Assembly: GCF_008831285.2 (NCBI RefSeq)
Contig: NC_045142.1
Coordinates: forward strand, 1,491,001-1,555,000
Source of the DNA: Nymphaea colorata
Taxonomy: Eukaryota > Streptophyta > Magnoliopsida > Nymphaeales > Nymphaeaceae
Direction: 5' to 3'
Length of the DNA stretch: 64,000 nt
The notes beneath the pieces were generated by a model that ran no database searches, was not told the DNA's origin, and saw only the letters and a list, made by a program, of their open reading frames with translations. Each line of letters begins with the position of its first letter. Position 1 is the stretch's first letter. A program made the position numbers and the translations under genes. Below, piece by piece: positions 45,856-57,487 of the stretch.

Positions 45856-48800
45856 ATGGAAAAGAACGACAACCCAGATGAGGTTTTCAGGTTGATTCTA
45901 TGCTCACATGTTTGTTTTGTCGATTTACTTGTTTATTATGCATGCTGGAGTAAGGAGAGGTCTCCGGTAAATTTAGTTCCTTAATGGTACTTTTCCCTTG
46001 AATCTTTTGTTTGATTTCCATGGGAGGTTATCGATTTCCACCGGCGTCCCGTGGATATCCTCTTGGTTGATCGTTTGGGGTTTTCCTTTGAGTTCTGATT
46101 TTGGTATTCTGCATTATGATGGGTGTTACTGCGATAAATCTTCTGGTTTTTCACTGCTTTCCCTGTGTTTTTTTTTTTTTTTCGTTCTTCCATCATGTAG
46201 GAAAATTCCATCAAATGGTAATATGTTATCTTTTGGGTTGCTCCTTAATCGTTTGTAACGTTCACCCCTGTGTGTCATGGGAAAATCAAGTAACCTAGTG
46301 AGAAAATTTGTGATTTGGGCATAAATTGTGTTTGTTGATTTTGAATCTCTGATGATGGTGTAGGTAGGAGACTTTGTCTTCAAAAATTGAACAATTTTCA
46401 TTACAACGATAGCTGAAAAGAACTATCCTGCCTCCAAGATTTCATCAGAAGCGCGAAATAATGAGGCGCAACATGTGGTTGCAATTGTGTTCAGCTTGAT
46501 CTTAGTGCTGGCATTGAGGGCTTGAAGGTGGTCTAAATTTTTTTTTGAGGCTGTTAAATGGGATTTGTTGGATCTAGTCGGACCTTCCCATTGTGTTCTG
46601 AAATGTCAATGCCGTGTATGAGAATGCTGCACCTGGCGTATGGATTGCAATATTACGAATCAAATAGGCCTCATCTAAATGTCTTTGGTTGCCTCTGTGA
46701 TAGGTTTTAATGGACAACCTCCGGGTAGGGGGAGGATATAAGAATTTGATTCGAAGGTTATACTAAGTTACTAACCATCCAGACTCTGGGATGTTGGCAA
46801 CAAGAATTTCGCATCTTGGTAGTTTATGGTGGTTATCATATGCTGCCAACGGTTCATAACATCCCTATTCATGTAGGTTTTCTTACGTTTTCCTGCTTAC
46901 GTTAATGCCTTGTAAAAATTTATGCTTCTCTAAGATTTGCTTGGACGGAGTTTTAGTTAGAGACAGAGGCACATAGTCAGATTATAAGGGCCGTTTGGCA
47001 ACAGTAGCACTGTCACTGCCCCATGAATTTGCTCCAAAAAATGGACCGGATTCATGTAACACTAGCAAGTGTTTCATGAATGTTAATGTTCTATGAATCT
47101 GCTCCTTTTAAGGCATATTCATGGAACAGTAACAGAATGTTGCCAAACAGACCCTAATGAGTCGTTTGGTCTGAATGCTACTTAGTAGATAATGAGGTGT
47201 TTAGAACAAAACTCAAGGAGTAAAGGCCATCCTCATGATGCAGCAAGTGTTTCCCATTTCAGCTGATTGTTTCAATCCTTTTTAGCTTCACCAGTTAGTA
47301 CAAAATAAATGTCGATGCATTATATTATTATCCTAGCTACTGATTACTCACGGCAGTGGGGTAGTTGGTCTACGTGGTTTGCATGTCCAGATACCCGGTC
47401 CATCGAACATGATTGAGATGCTTGAAGAACGGCATGTAAGTCGCCCTGGTAAGAATTAACTGTCATAAAAATACATAAATAAATATCTTTTGGTACGTTG
47501 TATGTGTAGTATTAAACTATCAACCAGAACGTCAGCTTTCAAAGTTGTAATAGTTGCTGACAAATTATTTGTCTACGTTTGTATCCTTTTGCTATTATTA
47601 CTGTTAGCATGTATATTAGTACTCTCAGTTTTCTACGGCCAACCAGTCAAATTATAACGCTAAGTGTGTTCTGTATCTCAGTGGAGGTCCATACTTTCTG
47701 TAGCTCCTGCACATACTTCCTGGATATTTTTGGTTAGCTTATGCATTTTATGGTTTATTCAAGGTGGTCCATTCTGTGGGGGATTAATTTTTTCAGCGTT
47801 CAGGTGCATTATTGTAGCAGATATCAATTAGAGGGAAAGCAAACGTGGAAGAGATATTTTGTCCATTAATCTTTCTTTTCATGTGCATGTGCTTTGTATT
47901 GAAGATACAATATGAAGTTCGATAAAAGACAGGTAGAAACATGGTACGCTACAAAATGCAACTATCGTCCCATTTCTCCTATGAAGTATGGTCATTGGTG
48001 GAGTAGAAACCAGAACAGCTTGCATAGAACATAGTCACTTTGGAACACAATATTACACTTCCAGCATTCCAAGCTGCAATTTCGATTTCTTTCTTTTGGT
48101 GCTTTTTTGTATCATGCAAAACCACACTGCATGCCTGAGAAAGCCAGCCTAATGACAGTGTTTCCTTCCAATATTTCAGTGTAGCTGTCAATGGTTTATC
48201 ATGTCCTCTTCTTGCTGCGGAATGGAACAAGAAAAGGAAGTTGGAGGATCTGGAATTGGCTGTGCCATTGCCAAAACTCAAATGCTTAGTTCAATCCTCT
48301 GACAGATGCAAAAATGAACGTTGGAACTATGGACCAGAAAGCGTTGAATCCGTGGTTGGCATTCACAAAAATAACCTTATGCCCAAAACAAAGGGTTATA
48401 GTCCAAAAGTCGTTTCATGCAATTATACATCATCTTCATGGACTGCAGGGGGATGTTCCAAAGCGGTGGTAAGACCAGAAGACACAGGGTCCTGCAGTGG
48501 AAGCAACAGTTTTATGGGGGAGTACGAGGCCACCATATCTTTCGACATACAAGGTGAAGCTGAGGAGACAACTACCTGCCCTGAAAACTGCAGCAGAAGC
48601 ACTTTCAGGAGCACTGCACATTCACCGGCTTGCAGAACCATGAAGAGGAAAACAGGAGAAATAGCATCTTCAAGTAAAGAACCAAAGGCCGAACCGAAAA
48701 GATTGAATTCTGGGGACATCCTTGATACACAAATAATCACTGAAAATTTGGAAGAGTCCTCGAAATACCAGTCTGAATTTCCATATACAGAAGATGATAA

Positions 48801-49104
48801 TCTGTTAGGGTTGGATATAAACTATGCAGATTTAGTTGCCCTTGCAGAATCCCACAATGCAGTTGATGATGCCTTTCTGCATATTGATGATCCATTTTCC
48901 CCTTTCTATCTACTCCAGGGTGGAGGGTGGAATGCCGACAAAGGTGAATCTCTTTTTCTTCCTTTCCTCTCGATGCAGTAATTTTTAGTTTTTTAGCATA
49001 TTACCAATGGAGCTCCTGTTGTGGATGCAGACAGTCAACAATCCGAGAGGAAACCAACTATTGATCAAGAGTTTGAGCAGTACTTTTCTTCACTGATGCT
49101 TTAG
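45856..49104 (+). CDS. FHY1: FHY1/FHL-type phytochrome A nuclear import protein (3 coding exons)
   Basis: Exons: 45856-45890 (35 nt), 48180-48943, 49031-49104; 290 residues. FHY1 and its paralogue FHL carry light-activated phytochrome A into the nucleus. The N terminus MEKNDNPDEVF resembles FHY1 starts. A basic nuclear signal NKKRKL is at residues 28-33, followed by the family block LPLPKLKC-like (AVPLPKLKC). The C terminus has GGGWN and ERKPTIDQEFEQYFSSLML, the septin-related motif that binds phytochrome A. The phases agree at both introns: AG|T gives serine at the first, and AAAG|AC gives KD at the second. The 2.3-kb first intron holds a MITE. FHY1 and FHL cannot be told apart here. Confidence 0.9.
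46988..47154. mobile_element. Harbinger/Tourist-type MITE in FHY1/FHL intron 1
   Basis: A 167-bp element flanked by TAA at 46985-46987 and 47155-47157. Ends GGGCCGTTTGGCAACA and, inverted, GGGTCTGTTTGGCAACA. TAA target duplications and GGG-type ends fit PIF/Harbinger. The internal 'attcatg' motifs recur in inverted orientation. Confidence 0.88.
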
Positions 49105-49296
49105 GATGGCCTTCTTGTATATGTTTTGTTATGTTAAAGAGCCCATGTAGTATATGTCACCGCAATATGACATGACTGGCTTTGATTATTTTGGGAATAT
49201 AAGTTGACAAATAACACATGTAAACTCAGAAATGTGTAATTTCATATTTAACTTGATAATGTGCGAAACCAGTATCATTGGGTACATATGAAGTAA

Positions 49297-51020
49297 CTAT
49301 TTTGCTTTCCCTTTCCCTCTTCCTTGACCTTTTTTGGCTTCCATCTTGGCCTGCACTCGAGCAGCTGCTGCAGCTTTTGCTTCTTCTCTTCGCTTCTTCT
49401 CTTCCTCTTTAGCAGATGCTGCCATTTCCCTTTGTTTTTTCAGTTCCCTGGCATTAATGAGCAAGTTACAAGCAAGCTCTATATCAAGTGACTAAGCTCA
49501 AAACAAAGAAAAGTACTTCGTGAAAAGCAAACGCTAAGCTAGTTTGGAATTTCTAAACTAAATTTGGGGTCACTTAAATGAAACAGAAGGCTTTAATGGT
49601 GTATCTTCAATAAAATATTTAGTATCCAGAACAGCAACAACAGAGTTCTATTCCCCCAAAGTAGATCGACCAAAGGTTTCTGATAAATGCTCAAAATTAT
49701 CGAAAAGAGAGTTTTTCGAAAATGCTCAAAATTATAGGAAAACCGAGAGGTGTTGTAATCTTCAGAATTCATCCAAATGCATAAAGATCAGCACCCCCCC
49801 CCCCGGCGCAATAACCACTCCATTTTGCCGCTTTGAGTGTGGGGCTTCCACGCAGACAATCTCACGAGTTACTATTAGAAGCAAATACGTACTCTAGCTT
49901 AGCCTTTTGCTCGGAAACTGTGCTCGGAGTCAAGCCCTTGTGAGGACGACAAGCAACCAACTCAACCTCAAATATGAGGGTTGCACTGCATACTCATAAC
50001 AAGGCAACAGCTGATGAGAAATCCAACTAGAAAAGGTACAGTAAACACAAACTGCAAACCAAAGAATGCTAAGTCTTACTTTGGTGGAATATCTGGGGGA
50101 GAGCCAGCAATCCCATATGCATATTCTGGCTGACATGTGATCTTTGCAAGCTCCCCAACCTTGAGCAGCAAGGAGAAGGAATTTCACAGAATGTTTAAAG
50201 GAAAAGAAGGAAACTAATACTCAAATAACATTGGGTTCACCTTCATGGTTTTTAAAGCGATGTCCCAAGCCTTGATGACTGCACCCCTGCCAAGCTCGAA
50301 GGAGAAAATGGTGTTGTCTTCACGCGTAGTATCAAAAACTTCACCAGTTTCAGCCAGGACGCCTTCATAGTGCACTATGTTCAAGATCAGTTTCAGCTTC
50401 ATTAGTCAGGGAATGCACATAACACACGCACATCTTTGGGACAGAGCATCGGTGGCCTCCTAGCTCTATTGCAACGGCATCATCTTCTGTAATGGTATAA
50501 TATACTAATATTGTTTCACAACCTGCTCAGTGTTCATCTATTAGTAATCTGGCTCTGTTTCATTTCATGCTAAGGTGCTAAATGATGATACAAACTTTTC
50601 ACATCTCTCTCTCTCTCTCTAACCCTCCCCCACAAAACCCCACACACATAGAGACACACACAGACAATGTCAAGTGCGCATATCACTTTTAACACGTTAC
50701 ACTACATTCCACTTTCATGCCACTCCCTTTTTGCATGACCTTATCGTACTCTTCCTAGTAGAGGACTCCACATCAGTGTTACTAAGTGCCACACTAGTAC
50801 CTCTTTAACATCCATTATGAGTAAACAACTGCCTTCTGGAGGATATCATGGCTAGATTCATCTATCACGATGCTAAGGCGAAAAACACGAGAGCTCCAAA
50901 ACATTACATACCATCAACAAGAGGAAGGTCCTCAGATGGTGCTAGCGCACCAGGTTTGGCTGATCGCAAGACCATTTTTGTGACGCCTCCATCACCAGTT
51001 AAATCAATAGCATCTACCAT
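49297..51020 (-). CDS. FKBP20-1: FKBP20-1-type peptidyl-prolyl cis-trans isomerase (5 coding exons)
   Basis: Exons in transcript order: 51020-50912, 50374-50241, 50159-50080, 49985-49893, 49447-49297; 567 nt, 188 residues, all phases agree. Proline isomerases of this family assist folding; FKBP20-1 is a plant nuclear member. The start [17 protein letters not shown] and [18 protein letters not shown] match the family. The FKBP core continues through [20 protein letters not shown] and [13 protein letters not shown] to LIFEVELV. The tail is a charged helix ([20 protein letters not shown]) ending Lys/Gly-rich ([12 protein letters not shown]), typical of FKBP20-1. Convergent with FHY1/FHL, with 192 bp between stop codons. 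Confidence 0.93.
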
Positions 51021-51040
51021 CCTTCCAATCAATAAGAAAC

Positions 51041-54000
51041 CTGTGCTACCTTGCATAAAGACGTGTTAGAACACTTACTAGTAGTGCCATCTTATACAAG
51101 AAATAACATATTTAGAAAAGGAAATCCACTACAAGAGCGAAATTTTTCTGCAATCAGCCAGACTTGTGACCAATACCATACGAATATGAGGCAAGAAGCA
51201 CAGTGATCTTTCAACAACTTGATGCAAACCCTCCAGGGAAGCTGGTGAATTACCAAAGCATCTTTATGATCTGTCTGATCCCCTAAGATATGGTACAAAT
51301 GCTATCTTTTGTGTAGGTATAAATCAGCGTCTTATTTTAGTCTTCTTCAATTTTTTTAGCAACACAATCAGAATAGAGAATAAGAAAACTAGAGTTAGTT
51401 GCCAAAACCATTATAAAATAAACACTAATGGCAGGAAAGATCAGTAGAACAGCACTAAAAGAGGTAAAAGACAAAAGTACTCTACTCATGTGGTGTCCAA
51501 TCTTCCTTCAGAAATCATTTTTCATTCATCAAAGTAGCTTCGAAGCAAGCACCACACACCAATTTCTTATTTTAAGCATTCTGAAATTAGTGTTATGGAA
51601 CTAATAAGTAACAAAAATCACAGTTTTGTGTATCTGCCACTCTTTATGGTACTTTCTCCATTAAGTTCCAACAAATCTATTTCACAAGGTACTTCAAAGT
51701 AACTAATATACAAATACAAGAAAAGCTAGCTACATCGATGCCTATACACAGGAATAAAGATCCTAAGATAGGCGTGCTTTATCACTTTCAGTTTGTAGAA
51801 GTCTTTGACCAAAGTTATCTTCATCTATCTTGGAGCACAGCAAAACCTATACAGAATCTGTCAACTAAACTATTTACATCATCGTGTAAAAATAACCATT
51901 CTAAGGTCTGATTTGCTTCAAATTTTCAAACCAATGCAACATTCTCCCTCGTGTGTGTAAAAGATCTTGTCCTTGAACTCGGCAGTTCAACAAAGTAATA
52001 GACAAGACATGCAAGATCTTCTCTGCAGTCCTGCAATACATGAAGAAAACAAAAGATGAAAGTTTTCAAACCACAGGCGCATTTTACTGATCCCAGAAAT
52101 TTATTCCACACATTATGGTTCTTCTCCCTCTCAACCGTAGCCATCACTATGAAAAAACAGAGCCTTCTATTTGTTTCCATCCAATTGTCATGAAGCAGCT
52201 TCACATTTCTCAATCCCATTTTTATTTCCACAGAACTGAGATAATCATATATTCTATAAGATCATCTCACCTTCGATACAGTATATGGGTTTTTCCTTTT
52301 TCTATGCTAATCACTTCCCAAGACAATGCACACATTTCTCCTTGAATAACATTCGAAAACTTTGAAACAGTCATGAATGGTTAAGCTCAAGTGAGATAGG
52401 TATCCCTTAAGAGCAATCTTTTGGAGAGATCTTGCAATATCAGATAGTATTTAAGGTGAAAAAATGAAAGGGATTGACTTACATCTAGTAGTAACTATGT
52501 ATCTATAACTTCTCCATCGACTTGAAATGGTTGCCTATAAAAGCACCATATGCACCATCTTAATTCCTAAAAACTTAACTAAAACATGTAACGAGAAATG
52601 GAAAAAAATAACATATACATAAAGGAGGAAGCCATCCACCTGCTTTGTTCCTTTCATTTATCAAATTTTCATCAACCATTGCCTATAAAAGAGCATAACT
52701 AAGCAACATACACTCAGAAAAGCCGTCTAATGCATCCCTAGACCTTTTCAACAGATTGTAGTCTGTAGACACAGTTAACATGATCAAGTTGAAGCTCCGC
52801 CAAGAAACAGAAACAAGAAGATATACTCAGGGAGTGTTACAGGTCAACACAAGGAAATCAAAACCTACAATTCGAATTGAAACAGGTGTAATATGATCTT
52901 GAAGAGGAACTTTGAACTTCAACCACATGATCGGCAAGCTTGAATGAGTTCGCAAACGCCGGTACAGACCTACGATGAAATATCCCTATAATGAAACATC
53001 CCAATATATCCCACTACCCTTACGTGGGTGTATCCGAAACATCCTCAGGTAGGGTAATCGTGGTGCATCGATCATGAGAACAAGTAGGGCAAGTTACAAT
53101 ACTGAAACGAATTCCACTCCCTTCTACAAAATCCCAACATTTCTTTTTTGGCATAATTGGGTGCGTCCATGAACTCCGTGCAGAAGAACTAAAACTAGAA
53201 AATCGAGCCTTCCCAAAACATGCAAAAATTAGGGCACAGCTTCGTAACCCGTAATCAAACGACTCGTTCCAGGAGACTACCATCAAAGGAGGAGTGCAAA
53301 GAAGAACAAGAGCAAGCACAACAACAAGAACAAGAGAAACAGAGGAAGTTTTCTTACCTGAAAACACGATATCCTTCGACTCACTGGACTCGGTGGATTC
53401 ACCTTCTGGGGAGAGAGTGAGACCACAGAGGAAAAGAGGGTCGACTCTCCCGTTTCTTTTTCAAAGAAGATAAATAAAATACAGAGAAGCGATCAAATTA
53501 TTCTTATTTCTGAGATGCCTTGTGATGTCTTAGCTTTCCTAAAAAACAAATTATATTTGAGAGATGTTAATTGTTCTACTAGGGATGTACATTATTAGTA
53601 CTTTTATCAAGTCATATCGACTACCAATGAGCAAACAGAAAAATATCGGAGACATGTCTTTGGATAGCAATATTAAAAAAGAAAACGAAAAATACAAATT
53701 TGCATATCATATTTTCTAGTGGTAAAAAAGAAGCATATCTATTTATCCAATTTGCATTGTTAGATCCAAAAATCCAAAGTTCAAAAAATGTTTGATGAGC
53801 ACTTTTAAACAGTATTATTAGGAAGAGAGGCGTTAAACCTTTCATGACTAAAGTGCAAGCTTTAAGATCAAATGAGTACGATGCAATGTTGTTAAACCAT
53901 ACAACTTTGGTCATCCTTTCATTCATTTTAAACGGCATGCATGTGTGTAAAATAGTTATAAATCACATCGTTTTTCTTTTCATCTCCACATACAATGTGC

Positions 54001-56023
54001 AAGAAAACCATTTCCATATAATGTATCTTCTCTAATTTTTCTTAGAAATATTGTTTTTGATAATTCAAATATATATATCCTTCAGCACGCACTCGGCTTT
54101 TGACTTCTACTTATTGGAGCTTTGTATAACAGAAAAAAAGTTATAAAATGTTATAGTTTCATACATTTCCCAGTAAATTGTTCTTGAGTTTTTTTGTTTT
54201 CCAAGTGGAAGATGAACATGAATCTGAGAAAGTTACTATGTTAAGTGAAAATGAACAAGGGGACAAGACCATCTATATATTTTGTTGCTCTCTTTTGATA
54301 GCTTCTTCTAAACTTATAAAAATGGATAGTATATAAATGAGAGTCGATTTCCATGAAAAGAATATGATTTTCATTTCCCAAGAAAAAATAAAACCACATG
54401 CAAGTTGTTTTCCCCAAATATCGGAAAAACAGTGCAAAGAAGGTGGAATTCGGTAAATTCAACTCCCAAATTTCATGAAACCGCGGATTCACTAAAAAGA
54501 AAATTCAACAAAACAACGGGCAATAATAATGATTTTTTTTTTCCTTTTTTCTATTCGAGCTTGTGGGTTGTGAGTAAAAAACAGGCGACAATTGAAATCA
54601 TACGGCAGCCGGAAAGTGCCCCTGTTTGCTAGAAACCTGCTGGAAAATGCTTTGGTGTAGATAAATGTTGAAAAAAAGTTGTACATTTTTAAGAACTTTT
54701 TATTTTCTAATTACTGGTTTGTTATTTATTTATTTATTGTTGAATGGTGTTCACATATATATGTAATATAATACGATATGATAAAATATTTGCTGAAAAA
54801 TATCTTGCTAATACCAACCTATAAAGGGGTATGATTTGGAATGGGTAGTATATAAATGTGTAAGGATGGCGACATAGTGGTCTAGATATTTAATATTTTA
54901 TGGCATAAATATTGGGTGCCTTGGATTGAGAAAACAAGGGGAGAGAGAAGGGTGGCGTGGGAAAAGGGTGGGTGGTGGTACGGTCCGAATCAGCCAACCA
55001 AAACCAACCGGATGGAGTTCGATGCTTTTTGTTTAGGTTTTCTTCGTCTTTACTCCCATGATTTATTGGGTATTGACATTTTCATGCTCGTCTTACGTGC
55101 ATTGATATGTTCATGTCTGTGTCGTTTTCAAAATATTTTTTAAATCTATACTAACTTATGTCCCAAGAATGAGATGAGATTCTTTATGATACGAACTTGG
55201 AACGTGTGATTCTTTGTATGAGCCGCATATTTTTATATTGATAGAGCTACAATTAGCCAAAACAAACAAAATAATTATGTAAAAGGTTATGACCCTGATT
55301 AGAGCTGGAGATTACAGGAACATAAATGCTTTTTTGTAAGATATGATCGGGAGGTTTTTTAGAGAATTAAAATATTTTTCAAAATAATTACCGTTGAATC
55401 ATCCGGTAATGAAGTCGATTTACCATCAATTTGGTTTAGTTACGAGATTATACTACTTGCACTTAGATTCGAAACAGCTTATCAATGTTTAGTTTAAATA
55501 AATTCATCCTAGTTAAGATCTGTACCCGGGAAACATGAAGTAAAAGTCGCGGAAAATAAGAAATTGCAAATGTGGGGGCGACTTCGTGAACTGAGAAAAA
55601 CTGGGGTGGCGATTTTTCAATTGCGAATAAAATGGGGGAGGAAGCAGGAAAAGTCCATCCCGTTCAAAGACGGACGATGGTTTTGGTTTCATCCTGTTTT
55701 GCGTTTCTGTGGACATGTCCTCGGCGCAAAACCATGGGCAGCAACCGAAAAGGATCTATCTTTCTATCTCTTCCTCTCACAGAGGATGAGAAAGATCAAA
55801 CTCTTGACCCTCTTCTGGTTTCATTCTTATATGTGAGAGCTTCTCTCTGTATTTTTCTCTCGATTACTGGAGGTGTCGATTTTGGGGCACCCAAGTTGAA
55901 GTTGAAGGGTAGAGCATTACCATGTGAAGAGAGGATTTGAAGTAGAAGTCTTGGGGATTGATTCTCTGATAAGTTTGTACAGAGGGGGAGAGGACAGGAG
56001 AGAAGAGGGGAGGAAGGAAAGGA
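51041..56023. other. Leader intron and intergenic DNA, no other gene recognised
   Basis: Apart from the possible FKBP leader exon I see no exon with a recognisable domain. The frame at 53020-53367 (minus) has a hydrophobic stretch but starts at GTG on the leader splice site and is not supported. The last 450 bp (55570-56023) are GC-richer with purine-rich GAGAGGAGGGGAGG-like sequence, consistent with the promoter and leader of the trihelix gene. Confidence 0.45.
53358..53450 (-). other. Possible 5' untranslated exon of the FKBP20-1 gene
   Basis: The minus strand here has a strong splice donor TTTTCAG|GTAAGA at 53358/53357 downstream of a CT-rich leader. A matching acceptor GTAGCACAG|GTTTC lies at 51041, 20 nt before the ATG. 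This would give a 2.3-kb leader intron. There is no transcript evidence; the arrangement is inferred from splice motifs only. Confidence 0.4.
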
Positions 56024-57487
56024 ATGGAAAGCAATGGAGGGATGTCGGGGCCGATGCTCCCGGGAATGTTAGGCCTGGAGATGCCCCTGCACCAGCAGCA
56101 TCCCCGCCACCACCTCCAGCAGCAGCCGCCGCAGCAGCACCAGATATCCCCCTTTGCCTCTTCCCTCATCCACGACTCCGGCGCAGACCACCACTCTCAT
56201 CAACAGCAGCAGCAGCAGAGGCACCCGTACGGGATGGCCATCGCTTCCAAGGCCGCCACCGCCACCACCACCACCACCACCACCAGCAAGCAGCAGGTCT
56301 CGTTCAGCGACGACGACGAGGCCGCCAGCGGCTACGCTGCCGAAGATGGCAACGGGGCCGGCGACGCGCAGAACGGGAAAAGAGGGTCTATGTGGCAGAG
56401 GATGAAGTGGACCGATGACATGGTTAGGCTGCTCATAATGGTCGTGTTCTTCGTCGGAGACGATGGCGCTGGGCTGGACGTCGGCGGGGAGGCAGGAAAG
56501 AAGAAGGTTCTTGGTGGTGGGGGAAGCAGTGGCGGCGGCGGGGGTCTGTTGCAGAAGAAGGGGAAGTGGAAGTCTGTGTCGAGGGCGATGTTGGAGAAGG
56601 GATATAGAGTCTCCCCTCAGCAATGCGAGGACAAGTTCAATGACCTCAACAAGAGGTACAAGAGGGTGATCGACATCGTCGGGAAGGGAACGGCTTGCAG
56701 AGTCGTGGAGACTCCGAGCCTCCTCGAAACGATGGATCACATCTCGCCGAAGATGAAGGACGAGGTGAGGAAGCTCCTCAATTCGAAGCATCTGTTCTTC
56801 AGGGAGATGTGTGCCTACCACAGCAGCTGCGCTGGTGGCCACCAATCTTGCGAGGCCGATGCCCCTCTGATACCTCCCCAGCAGCAGCAGCAACAACAGT
56901 CAATGTCTAGGCCCCAAGAGCAACGTTTCCTGCAAGATTCTGGCGGCGCGGGTGCGCCCAACAAGGAGGTTGAGGGCGATAATGGGGAGGATTACGACGA
57001 TGACGACGACGATGATGAGGACGATGATGAAGATGATGATGAGGTTGGTTACGGGGACGATAATGACGCCGGAGAAGACGACGAAAGCAAAGGATTGTCG
57101 AGAAAGAGGCCGCGAAGAAGAGGTGGTGGTGATCGTGGTAGCATGTTATCCTTTTCGCCAATGCAGCAGCAGCTCAATTCGGAGATGGCGAGAGTGTTTC
57201 AGGATGGGGGAAAGACGGCGTGGGAGCAGAGGCAGTGGATCAGGAGCCGGGCTGTGATGCTGGAGGAGCAGAGGGTGAGCTACCAGTGCAGAGCATTCGA
57301 GCTAGAGCAGCAGCGGTTCAAGTGGCAGAAGTACAGCAGGAAGAAGGAGAGGGAGTTCGAGAGGATGAAGCTCGATAACGAAAGGATGAGGCTCGATAAC
57401 GAGAGGATGTCCTTACTGCTGAGGCAGAAGGAGATGGAAATGGATTCCATGATCAAGAGATCAGATCCTTCCTCCATCACTGGATAG
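56024..57487 (+). CDS. Trihelix (Myb/SANT-like) transcription factor, HRA1-like group
   Basis: Single exon, 487 residues. Residues 24-66 are rich in Gln and His, 79-87 are a Thr run. The DNA-binding trihelix spans about 124-216. WQRMKWTDDMVRLLI starts it, a Gly-rich insert lies at 144-175, and KGKWKSVSRAMLEKGYRVSP and QCEDKFNDLNKRYKRV complete it, followed by CRVVETPSLLETM. This layout matches Arabidopsis HRA1 (At3g10040) and At1g21200/At1g76870. An Asp/Glu run covers 322-340 and a nuclear signal KRPRRR 361-366. A coiled coil with repeated ERMKLDNERMRLDNERM ends the protein. It acts in the nucleus; HRA1 dampens the low-oxygen response, but the target genes here are unknown. Confidence 0.93.
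   Translation: MESNGGMSGPMLPGMLGLEMPLHQQHPRHHLQQQPPQQHQISPFASSLIHDSGADHHSHQQQQQQRHPYGMAIASKAATATTTTTTTSKQQVSFSDDDEAASGYAAEDGNGAGDAQNGKRGSMWQRMKWTDDMVRLLIMVVFFVGDDGAGLDVGGEAGKKKVLGGGGSSGGGGGLLQKKGKWKSVSRAMLEKGYRVSPQQCEDKFNDLNKRYKRVIDIVGKGTACRVVETPSLLETMDHISPKMKDEVRKLLNSKHLFFREMCAYHSSCAGGHQSCEADAPLIPPQQQQQQQSMSRPQEQRFLQDSGGAGAPNKEVEGDNGEDYDDDDDDDEDDDEDDDEVGYGDDNDAGEDDESKGLSRKRPRRRGGGDRGSMLSFSPMQQQLNSEMARVFQDGGKTAWEQRQWIRSRAVMLEEQRVSYQCRAFELEQQRFKWQKYSRKKEREFERMKLDNERMRLDNERMSLLLRQKEMEMDSMIKRSDPSSITG

Noticed and set aside
48436-48740. Antisense frames inside FHY1/FHL exon 2
   Set aside because: The sense frame is supported by family motifs and splice phase; the antisense frames have none.
53020-53367. 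Minus-strand frame with a signal-peptide-like hydrophobic stretch
   Set aside because: It begins at GTG exactly on a likely leader splice donor, with no ATG and no recognisable domain. More likely intron sequence.
56069-56896. 275-codon antisense frame inside the trihelix gene
   Set aside because: It is the shadow of a GC-rich coding exon. The sense frame has a full trihelix domain.
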